Origin: Pseudomonas rubra
GTDB taxonomy: Bacteria > Pseudomonadota > Gammaproteobacteria > Pseudomonadales > Pseudomonadaceae
Assembly: GCF_028656935.1 (NCBI RefSeq)
Contig: NZ_JAMDGZ010000019.1
Coordinates: 124,001-188,000, forward strand
DNA: 64,000 bases
Direction: 5' to 3'
Position 1 is the stretch's first letter. Each line of letters opens with the position of its first letter. The position numbers were made by a program, and so were the translations under genes. Positions 56,534 through 64,000 of the stretch are shown here, piece by piece. Below the pieces are notes generated by a model. The model was given only the letters and a program-made list of their open reading frames with translations. It made no database searches and was not told the origin of the DNA.

Positions 56534-57073
56534 ATGGGCGAGTCGCTGACGGCCTTCGAGCTGCTGCTGGACATCGACCGGCGTTGCCGCTTGCTGGCCG
56601 CCGACCTGCCGCTGCAGGAAACCCGCCTGCAGAGCTGGAGCGGCATTGGCTTTCGCATCGCCGAACAGTGGTTCGTCGCGCCCATGGGCGAAGTTGCCGA
56701 GGTCCTGCATGAGCCGCGCCTGAGTCGCATCCCCGGGGTCAAGCCGTGGGTCAGCGGCGTGGCCAATGTGCGCGGTCGCCTGCTGCCGGTGATGGACCTG
56801 CGTGGCTTCTTTGGCCTGGGCCTGTCGGCGCCGCGCAAGCAACGGCGGGTTCTGGTGCTCGATCATGACGAGCTGTTCACCGGGTTGCTGGTCGATGAAG
56901 TGCTGGGCTTGCAGCATTTTCCTCTGCACAGCCTCGACCTGTCGCCGCCAACCCCACTGCTCAGCGCTGCTGCGCCCTTTGTTCAAGGGCATTTTCAGCG
57001 CGAGCGCAGTTGGGCGATCTTCAGCCCCTTCGCCCTGGCCCAGGCGCCGGGTTTTCTTGATGTCGCGCTGTAA
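56534..57073 (+). CDS. pilI: CheW-like adaptor PilI
   Basis: CheW-domain protein linking receptor PilJ to kinase ChpA. 179 residues if it starts at the ATG (MGESLTAFELLLDIDRRC), the length that aligns with P. aeruginosa PilI. A TTG at 56519 overlapping the pilH stop would add five residues. Neither start has a good ribosome site, so coupling to pilH is likely. CheW features: FVAPMGEVAEVLHEPRLSRI near 42-61 and GVANVRGRLLPVMDLRGFF near 70-88. Confidence 0.92.
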   Translation: MGESLTAFELLLDIDRRCRLLAADLPLQETRLQSWSGIGFRIAEQWFVAPMGEVAEVLHEPRLSRIPGVKPWVSGVANVRGRLLPVMDLRGFFGLGLSAPRKQRRVLVLDHDELFTGLLVDEVLGLQHFPLHSLDLSPPTPLLSAAAPFVQGHFQRERSWAIFSPFALAQAPGFLDVAL

Positions 57074-57088
57074 AGGAATGCCTCTCCC

Positions 57089-59134
57089 GTGACCACCACC
57101 AAGACGGCTCCATCGTCCCAGGGCTCCCGCAACAGCGCGCAGATCGCGGCGTTGTTCGTGGTGTTGATCCTGTCGATCATCCTGCTGTTCGCCAACTTTG
57201 CCTACCTCAACACCCAGGCCAACTACGACAAGCAGTACATCGGCCATGCCGGTGAGTTGCGCGTGCTGTCCCAGCGCATCGCCAAGAACGCCACCGAAGC
57301 CGCTGCCGGCAAGGCCGTGGCTTTTCGCTTGCTGAGCGAGGCGCGTAACGATTTCGAGCAGCGCTGGGGCTACCTGAAAAAAGGCGATGCCGGTACCGGC
57401 CTGCCCGCGGCGCCACCGGCGGTGCGCAAGGAAATGGACGCCGTGCTGCGCGACTGGGAGAACCTGCGCAAGAACACCGATACGATTCTGGCCAGCGAGC
57501 AGACCGTGCTGTCGTTGCATCAGGTTGCCGCGACCCTGGCTGAAACCGTGCCGCAGTTGCAGATCGAATACGAAAAGGTCGTAGAGATCCTCCTGCAGAG
57601 CGGGGCACCGGCCAGCCAGGTGGCCGTGGCCCAGCGCCAGTCGCTATTGGCCGAACGCATTCTGGGCTCGGTCAACACCGTGCTGGCCGGCGACGATACT
57701 GCGGTGCAGGCCGCTGATGCCTTTGGTCGCGACGCCAGCCGTTTTGGCCAGGTGCTCGAAGCCATGCTCGGCGGCAACGAAACGATCCAGATTACTCGCG
57801 TGCAAGATCCGGACGCCCGCGCGCGCCTGGCCGAGATCGCCGAGTTGTTCCAGTTCGTCGCCGGTTCCGTGGACGAAATCCTCGAAACCTCCCCCGAGCT
57901 GTTCCGCGTCCGTGAAGCTGCCGGCAGTATCTTCGGCCTGTCGCAAACCCTGCTCGATGAAGCCTCGCGGCTGGCCACCGGCTTTGAAAACCTGGCCGGT
58001 GGGCGCACCCTGGATACGGTCGGCGGCTACGTACTGGGCTTGCTGGCGCTGGCCTCGATCATCCTCATCGGCCTGGTGATGGTGCGCACCACTCACCGCC
58101 AGTTGCGCGAAACTGCCGAGAAGAACGAACGCAACCAGCAGGCGATCATGCGCCTGCTCGATGAGATCGAAGACCTCGCCGATGGCGACCTGACGGTGAC
58201 GGTCTCGGTGACTGAAGACTTTACCGGGGCCATCGCCGATTCGATCAATTACTCCATCGACCAACTGCGCGATCTGGTGGCGACCATCAACCTGAGTGCC
58301 GAAGAAGTCGCCGCCGCCGTGCAGGACACCCAGAACACTGCACGTCAGCTGGCCAAGGCCTCCGAGCACCAGGCCCAACAGATCAGCGATGCCTCGGTGG
58401 CGGTCGGTGACATGGCCGAATCCATCGACCGGGTGTCCACCCACGCCTACGAGTCGGCGAAAGTGGCCGAGCGTTCGGTGGCCATCGCCAACAAGGGCAA
58501 CGAAGTGGTGCACAACACCATCAATGGCATGGACAACATCCGCGAACAGATCCAGGACACCGCTAAACGGATCAAGCGCCTGGGCGAGTCGTCCCAGGAG
58601 ATCGGCGATATCGTCAACCTGATCGACGACATTGCCGATCAGACCAACATCCTTGCCCTCAACGCGGCGATCCAGGCTTCGCTGGCCGGGGAAGCCGGCC
58701 GCGGCTTTGCCGTGGTGGCCGACGAAGTACAACGCCTGGCCGAACGCTCGTCGTCGGCCACGCGGCAGATCGAAGCCTTGGTGCGCACCATTCAGGCCGA
58801 CACCAACGAAGCGGTGATTTCCATGGAGCAGACCACCGCTGAGGTGGTACGCGGTGCGCGTCTGGCCCAGGATGCCGGGGTTGCCCTGGCGGAAATCGAA
58901 GGCGTGTCGCAAACCCTCGCCGATCTGATTCACAGCATCTCCGATGCCGCCCAGCTGCAGACCTCTTCGGCCGGGCAGATCTCGCATACCATGTCGGTGA
59001 TTCAACAGATCACCTCGCAAACCTCGGCGGGCTCAACCGCCACCGCCGAGAGCATCGGCAACCTGGCGCGCATGGCCAGTGAAATGCGCCGCTCGGTGTC
59101 CGGCTTTACCCTGCCGCCGGCGCCGCCGCGTTGA
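57089..59134 (+). CDS. pilJ: Type IV pilus chemoreceptor PilJ
   Basis: Methyl-accepting receptor of the Chp system, 681 residues from GTG. TM1 (about 16-38), a periplasmic pair of PilJ helical domains (about 40-305), TM2 (about 310-330) and HAMP follow. The signalling domain has the modified tip [20 protein letters not shown] (classical receptors read IEAARAGE). In P. aeruginosa PilJ senses pilin retraction or surface contact. Downstream chpA starts 25 bases after the stop. Confidence 0.95.
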   Translation: MTTTKTAPSSQGSRNSAQIAALFVVLILSIILLFANFAYLNTQANYDKQYIGHAGELRVLSQRIAKNATEAAAGKAVAFRLLSEARNDFEQRWGYLKKGDAGTGLPAAPPAVRKEMDAVLRDWENLRKNTDTILASEQTVLSLHQVAATLAETVPQLQIEYEKVVEILLQSGAPASQVAVAQRQSLLAERILGSVNTVLAGDDTAVQAADAFGRDASRFGQVLEAMLGGNETIQITRVQDPDARARLAEIAELFQFVAGSVDEILETSPELFRVREAAGSIFGLSQTLLDEASRLATGFENLAGGRTLDTVGGYVLGLLALASIILIGLVMVRTTHRQLRETAEKNERNQQAIMRLLDEIEDLADGDLTVTVSVTEDFTGAIADSINYSIDQLRDLVATINLSAEEVAAAVQDTQNTARQLAKASEHQAQQISDASVAVGDMAESIDRVSTHAYESAKVAERSVAIANKGNEVVHNTINGMDNIREQIQDTAKRIKRLGESSQEIGDIVNLIDDIADQTNILALNAAIQASLAGEAGRGFAVVADEVQRLAERSSSATRQIEALVRTIQADTNEAVISMEQTTAEVVRGARLAQDAGVALAEIEGVSQTLADLIHSISDAAQLQTSSAGQISHTMSVIQQITSQTSAGSTATAESIGNLARMASEMRRSVSGFTLPPAPPR

Positions 59135-59159
59135 GGGCATCATGGTGATGGGAGCAGTT

Positions 59160-62100
59160 ATGGCGGATCGGCACGATACGGTGGCGCTGGCCTGGGTCAA
59201 AGGCTCGATTGCCGACTGCCTGGGGCAAGCACGCCAGACCCTTGAACACTTCGCCGCCGAGCCCGGGGACGAAGCGGTGCTCGATGGCTTCATCGAACAG
59301 TTGCATCAAGTGCGCGGCTGCCTGCTGATGCTTGAACTCAATGGCGCAGCGCTGCTCGCCGAGGAGATGGAGCAACTGGGCCTGGCCTTGCGCCAGGGCC
59401 GTGCCAACCAGCGCGGCGAAGCCCTGGGGGCATTGTTTCGCGGCCTGGAGCAGTTGCCGCTGTACCTTGAGCGTCTGCGCAGTGCCCGCCGCGATTTGCC
59501 ACTGGTGGTGTTGCCGGTGCTCAATCAGTTGCGAGCAGAGCGCGGCGCAGGGGCCTTGGCCCAGGACAGCCTGCTCGCCAGCAGTCCTGCTGACGCCGAA
59601 CAGTTGGCCAACCTTGACCTGTACCTGGGCACCTGGCGCGACCGCCTGCAGGCCGGCCCCGATCGTGATGCCTTGCGTTCGGTCGTTGCGGCGTTGTGCG
59701 AGGACCTCAAACGGGTCAAGGAGCGCCTCGACCAGTTCGTGCGTGGCGATCGCCAGCATCTGGGCGAGCTGGAACCACTGCTGGCGCCGCTGCGACAGAT
59801 CGCCGACACCTTGGCCGTGCTGGGCTTTGGTCAGCCACGGCGGGTGATCATCGACCAGGTGCTGGTGTTGCAAAGCCTGGCCCAGGGCCAGCGTGAACCT
59901 GCCGACGCCTTGCTGATGGATATCGCCGGGGCACTGTTGTATGTCGAGGCGACGCTGGCGGGCATGGTCGGGCCGCTGGAGCAGAACAGCCAGAGCCCGC
60001 TGCCCGGCACGGACCTGGCCGAAATTCGTCAGTTGGTGCTCGAAGAAGCCTATGCCGTGTTGCAGCAGGTCAAGGACCAGATCGGCGATTGTCTGGATGC
60101 CGGTTGGCAACCCCAGCGCCTGCAAGGGCTGCCAGGTTTGCTGCAGCAGATCCGTGGCGCCCTGGCGATGCTGATGCTGCCACGGGCTGCGGCATTGATC
60201 GGGCACTGCGGTGATTATGTGCAGCAGCGGCTGTTGAGCAGTGCATCGCTAACCGATCCGGCCGCCCTGGGGCATCTGGCCGAGGCCTTGAGCGCGTGTG
60301 AGTGCTACCTGCAGTGGCTGATCGCCGACCCTCAGGCCAATCCCTCGCGCTTCCTCGAAGTGGCGCAGAATAGCCTCGGTATGCTCGGCTATCGGCTGGA
60401 GGCTGAACCGGTGGTGGTCGAAGCGGCGCCGCTTGCGGTGCTTGAAGATCCGCCAGTTGACGACGAGCTTCGCGAGATCTTTCTTGAAGAAGCCAACGAG
60501 CTACTCCCTTTGCTCAATGCCATGTGGGCCCGCTGGCAAGCCGATGGCACCGACCGCGAGGCGTTGATCGAGCTGCGCCGTGGCCTGCATACCCTCAAGG
60601 GCAGCGGGCGCATGGTGTGTGCACAGGTACTGGCGGAACTGGCCTGGGCGGCAGAGCACTTTCTCAACCGTGTGCTCGAAGGCCGGGTGGAAATTGGCCA
60701 GGCGCCGTTGGCGGCGTTGCAGCAGGCGCTGGGTCAGTTGCCGGTGCTGCTCGGCGAGTTTGCCAGGGGCCAGGCGCCGGCCCACGCCGAAATCGAACAA
60801 CTGGCCGCCCACCTGCATGCCCTGGCAATGAATGACCCGCACAGCCAGGCCGAGGCCAGCGAGGCCATTGACCCGCAGTTGCTGGAGATTTTCCGTAACG
60901 AAGCGCTGGGGCACCTGGATAGCCTGGAAGTCTTTTTGCGCGAGGCCGACCGGCATCTGCCGCTGGCGGTCAGCGACAGCCTGCAGCGTGCCTTGCATAC
61001 CCTCAAAGGCAGTGCGGCGATGGCCGGTGTGTTGCCGATTGCCGAGCTGGCCGGTGGCCTGGATTTGCTGGCCCGTGAGTTCAAGGCCCATCAACTGGTA
61101 TTCGACCTCGAAGAAATTTACCTGCTGGAAACCGCAGAGCCCTTGCTGCGGCGTGGTCTGCAGCAGCTGTTCAGTACACCGTTGGCGCCGATTGCCGGGG
61201 CCGCGACGTTGATCGCCGATATCCATCAGGTAGTCGATGCGCGCCTGCAAGCCTTGCTCGTTGCGCCCAGCCAGGGCTTGCGGGTCAAGCGTGACCCGCA
61301 ACTGATCGCCAGCTTCCTGGCCCAGGGCATGGACATCCTGTTGGATGCCGAGTCGCTGCTGCTGCGCTGGCAGGAGCATCCGGGCGAGCGCCAGGAACTC
61401 AGCGCCCTGCTCGATGAATTGACTACCCTGGGGCAGAGCGCGCACCTGGCCGACCTGTGGCAAGTGGACGAACTGTGCGAAGCCCTGCTCGACCTGTATG
61501 GCGCCGTGGAGGAGAGTAGCCTGGCGGTCAGCGCGCGGTTCTTCAGCGAGGCCCAGGGTGCCCATGAAGCCTTGATCGACATGCTCGATCAGATTGCCGC
61601 CGGCCAGGAAGTCGCCCCGCGTCCCGAACGACTGCAGGCCTTGCGTGACCTGTTGGCCGAGGGCCTCGATCCCTCGGCCATGGGACTGGTCAGCAGCCAG
61701 GGCGGGGCAGTCACCGAGCTTGCCAGTGCCACCGCGGAACTGGCGGCCCAGGTGCCGGACCCCGCCGTGCTGGAGCTGTTTCTCGACGAGGCCAATGACA
61801 TTCTCGACAGCGCCGGCCAGGCCCTGGCGCGCTGGTTGCTGGACATCGACAATGCTTCGGCGTTGTCATCGTTGTCGCGCGATTTGCAAACCCTCAAGGG
61901 GGGCGCGCAGATGGCCACCTTGGGGGCATTCGAAGCGCTGGCGCAAGAGCTGGAGCTTCTGTACGAAGGCTTGGTAGACCGCCGCTTCAGCGCTGGCGCC
62001 GAGCTGTTCGCCTTGCTCAAGCGTAGCCACCAGCAGCTGGCGCACATGCTTGAGCAGTTGCAGCAAGGCCAGTTGCCCACAGCTCAGGTCGAACTGCTGG

Positions 62101-64000
62101 CGGCGCTGCGCGAGTTCCGCCATGACGCACCGCAGCCGACACCTGTGGAAAAACCGGTCGAAGCGCAGCAGGATGCAGGCGACAAAGAACTGCTGGAAAT
62201 CTTCCTCGAAGAAAGCCTCGACCTGGTCGAAAGCTCCAGCGCAGCGCTGCTGCGCTGGCAGGCCGAGCCGCGCAACGGCGTTGAAGTAGAGAACCTGCTG
62301 CGCGACTTGCACACCCTCAAAGGGGGGGCGCGGATGGTCGAGATCGCACCGATCGGCGACCTGGCCCACGAGCTTGAATTTCTCTACGAGTTGCTCGCAG
62401 CCGGCCAGCTGCAGCCCAGTGCAGCGCTGTTCAGCCTGCTGCAGAACTGCCATGACCGTCTGGCTCATATGCTCGACGCCGTGCGCCTGCAACAGCCGCT
62501 GCATGCGGCCACGGCGCTGATCGACTACATCCGCAACTTCAGCAGCGCGGCCCTGGCCGACGCCGGCGCCAGCCAGGCGCTAGCGGACACGGCACCGCCG
62601 GAGCTGCCGGTGACCGCGCCTGAGCGTGGCGCCGGTGACATGGTCAAGGTGGCTTCGGAACTGCTGGATGACCTTGGCAACCTAGCCGGGGAAAACTCGA
62701 TCATCCGTGGCCGAATCGAGCAGCAGGTCAACGATGCGCAAGTGGCCTTGAGCGAGATGGAAACCACGCTGGAGCGCATGCGCGATCAGCTCAGACGCCT
62801 GGACACTGAAACCCAGGGACGCATCCTCAGCCGCCAGGCAGATGGCGATGGCCAGGCTTATGAGGATTTCGACCCACTGGAAATGGACCGCCATTCGCAG
62901 TTGCAGCAGTTGTCCCGGGCCCTGTTCGAATCGGCCTCCGACTTGCTTGACCTGAAGGAAACCCTGAGTGTGCGTGCCCATGACGCGCAGAGCCTGTTGC
63001 AGCAACAGGCGCGGGTCAACAGTGAGCTGCAGGAGGGCCTGATGCGCACGCGCATGGTGCCGTTCGAGCGCCTGGTGCCGCGTTTGCAGCGGGTGGTGCG
63101 GCAGGTGTCCAGTGAGCTGGGCAAGCAGGTCGAGCTGGTGGTCGGCAATGCTGAAGGGGAAATGGACCGCAGCGTGTTGGAGCGCATGATGGCGCCCCTG
63201 GAGCATATGCTGCGCAACGCCGTTGACCATGGCCTGGAGTCGCGGGAGGCGCGCCTGGCGGCGGGCAAGTCGGAGCAGGGGCTGATTTGCCTGAACCTGC
63301 TGCATGAAGGGGCCGATATCGTCATCGAAATGAGCGATGACGGCGCCGGGGTGCCGCTGGAAGCCGTGCGGCGCAAAGCGATCAAGCGCGGGCTGCTCGA
63401 CCCTGCCGCTGTGCTCAGCGACCACGAGATCATGCAGTTCATTCTGCAGCCGGGGTTTTCCACTGCCGAGAAGATCACCCAGATTTCCGGACGGGGCCTG
63501 GGCATGGACGTGGTGCATGAAGAGGTCAAGCAGCTCGGTGGATCGATGGTGATCGAGTCGAACCCGGGCAAGGGCGCGCGCTTTCTGATTCGTCTTCCGT
63601 TCACCGTGTCGATCAACCGCGGGCTGATGGTCCACTACGGGGAAGAGCAGTACGCGATTCCGCTGAACACCATCGAAGGTATTGTCCGCGTGCCGCCAGC
63701 CGAGCTGGAAGCCTGTTATCAGCTCGATCCGCCGTATTACCAGTACGCCGGGCACCGCTACGCGCTGCACTACCTGGGTGAACTGCTGCAGGGCGCAACG
63801 CAGCCAAAGCTGTTGGGCCAGAGCCTGCCGCTGCCGGTACTGCTGGTGCACTCTCATGATCAGCAATATGCAGTGCAGGTCGATGGCCTGGCAGCCAGCC
63901 GCGAAATCGTGGTCAAGAGCCTCGGGCCGCAGTTTGCGGCGGTCCAGGGTTTGTCCGGGGCGACGTTACTGGGTGATGGGCGGGTGGTGCTGATTCTCGA
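59160..64000 (+). CDS. chpA: Chemotaxis histidine kinase ChpA/PilL, 5' part
   Basis: The frame stays open to the right edge (1613 codons seen; P. aeruginosa ChpA has about 2470), so it is cut by the window. Start ATG follows GGGAGCAGTT and reads MADRHDTVALAWVKG. By eye there are eight phosphotransfer-like modules, with the acceptor position occupied by H49, R212, Q329, H477, H613, T755, Q910 and H1051. A dimerisation region (about 1160-1220) and the ATP-binding domain follow: N box HMLRNAVDHG near 1349-1358, DDGAG near 1393, GRGLGMDVV near 1444. A CheW-like domain begins near 1485; the expected receiver is outside. It phosphorylates PilG and PilH. Confidence 0.93.
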   Translation, partial: MADRHDTVALAWVKGSIADCLGQARQTLEHFAAEPGDEAVLDGFIEQLHQVRGCLLMLELNGAALLAEEMEQLGLALRQGRANQRGEALGALFRGLEQLPLYLERLRSARRDLPLVVLPVLNQLRAERGAGALAQDSLLASSPADAEQLANLDLYLGTWRDRLQAGPDRDALRSVVAALCEDLKRVKERLDQFVRGDRQHLGELEPLLAPLRQIADTLAVLGFGQPRRVIIDQVLVLQSLAQGQREPADALLMDIAGALLYVEATLAGMVGPLEQNSQSPLPGTDLAEIRQLVLEEAYAVLQQVKDQIGDCLDAGWQPQRLQGLPGLLQQIRGALAMLMLPRAAALIGHCGDYVQQRLLSSASLTDPAALGHLAEALSACECYLQWLIADPQANPSRFLEVAQNSLGMLGYRLEAEPVVVEAAPLAVLEDPPVDDELREIFLEEANELLPLLNAMWARWQADGTDREALIELRRGLHTLKGSGRMVCAQVLAELAWAAEHFLNRVLEGRVEIGQAPLAALQQALGQLPVLLGEFARGQAPAHAEIEQLAAHLHALAMNDPHSQAEASEAIDPQLLEIFRNEALGHLDSLEVFLREADRHLPLAVSDSLQRALHTLKGSAAMAGVLPIAELAGGLDLLAREFKAHQLVFDLEEIYLLETAEPLLRRGLQQLFSTPLAPIAGAATLIADIHQVVDARLQALLVAPSQGLRVKRDPQLIASFLAQGMDILLDAESLLLRWQEHPGERQELSALLDELTTLGQSAHLADLWQVDELCEALLDLYGAVEESSLAVSARFFSEAQGAHEALIDMLDQIAAGQEVAPRPERLQALRDLLAEGLDPSAMGLVSSQGGAVTELASATAELAAQVPDPAVLELFLDEANDILDSAGQALARWLLDIDNASALSSLSRDLQTLKGGAQMATLGAFEALAQELELLYEGLVDRRFSAGAELFALLKRSHQQLAHMLEQLQQGQLPTAQVELLAALREFRHDAPQPTPVEKPVEAQQDAGDKELLEIFLEESLDLVESSSAALLRWQAEPRNGVEVENLLRDLHTLKGGARMVEIAPIGDLAHELEFLYELLAAGQLQPSAALFSLLQNCHDRLAHMLDAVRLQQPLHAATALIDYIRNFSSAALADAGASQALADTAPPELPVTAPERGAGDMVKVASELLDDLGNLAGENSIIRGRIEQQVNDAQVALSEMETTLERMRDQLRRLDTETQGRILSRQADGDGQAYEDFDPLEMDRHSQLQQLSRALFESASDLLDLKETLSVRAHDAQSLLQQQARVNSELQEGLMRTRMVPFERLVPRLQRVVRQVSSELGKQVELVVGNAEGEMDRSVLERMMAPLEHMLRNAVDHGLESREARLAAGKSEQGLICLNLLHEGADIVIEMSDDGAGVPLEAVRRKAIKRGLLDPAAVLSDHEIMQFILQPGFSTAEKITQISGRGLGMDVVHEEVKQLGGSMVIESNPGKGARFLIRLPFTVSINRGLMVHYGEEQYAIPLNTIEGIVRVPPAELEACYQLDPPYYQYAGHRYALHYLGELLQGATQPKLLGQSLPLPVLLVHSHDQQYAVQVDGLAASREIVVKSLGPQFAAVQGLSGATLLGDGRVVLIL

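Overview
The window is GC-rich chromosomal DNA from a fluorescent pseudomonad, most likely of the Pseudomonas putida group. The evidence is a medium-chain-length PHA locus of the phaC1-phaZ-phaC2-phaD / phaI-phaF type, a complete Pseudomonas histidine-utilisation (hut) cluster using the five-step HutF/HutG route, the linked inactive dihydroorotase pyrX behind pyrB, and Pseudomonas-type REP palindromes at gene ends. I see no prophage, transposase, rRNA, tRNA or CRISPR array. Nearly all of it is core genome, and the less ordinary content is regulatory or concerns unusual protein architectures.

Layout. 1-8.8 kb: start of glnA (leftward) with a sigma54/NtrC-type control region, thiI, typA, a YkgJ-type cysteine-cluster protein, glgP, fbp and a DUF924 gene. 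8.9-11.8 kb: a dCache chemoreceptor, then a small lipoprotein overlapping a lipocalin. 11.9-21.9 kb: hutF facing away from hutCD, then hutU, hutH, a permease (hutT), hutI and hutG. Together they take up histidine and convert it through urocanate, imidazolone propionate, formiminoglutamate and formylglutamate to glutamate. HutC-type palindromes lie between hutF and hutC and over the predicted hutU start, next to a sigma54 promoter. 22-28 kb: pip-dtd and opgGH (periplasmic glucan synthesis). 28.1-30.7 kb: a polar amino-acid ABC importer whose permease has an extra extracytoplasmic segment. 30.8-38.8 kb, all leftward: ubiE-ubiJ-ubiB, hisI-hisE, tatABC, rsmE and an HBM-type chemoreceptor (probable mcpQ).

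38.9-45.9 kb is the PHA region: a small PHA-system protein, phaI-phaF running rightward towards phaD, and phaC1-phaZ-phaC2-phaD running leftward. The region upstream of phaC1 holds a -24/-12-like element, a 6-8-6 inverted repeat overlapping it, a nested palindrome and a Crc/Hfq-type A-rich motif in the first codons. 45.9-48.4 kb: hslV-hslU and a DUF971 gene behind a strong sigma32-like promoter. 48.5-52.4 kb: the yqgE-ruvX-pyrR-pyrB-pyrX operon. 52.4-55.5 kb: an exported ankyrin-repeat protein, tonB and gshB. 55.7-64 kb: the pilG-pilH-pilI-pilJ-chpA chemosensory operon for type IV pili. A close -24/-12 match precedes pilG, and chpA runs off the window end.

Ten REP elements occur at gene borders, mostly between convergent genes or after operons. 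They fall into three arm-sequence classes whose changes keep the stem paired. Gene functions are mostly secure from conserved motifs. Promoter and operator calls come from reading the sequence by eye and are hypotheses.
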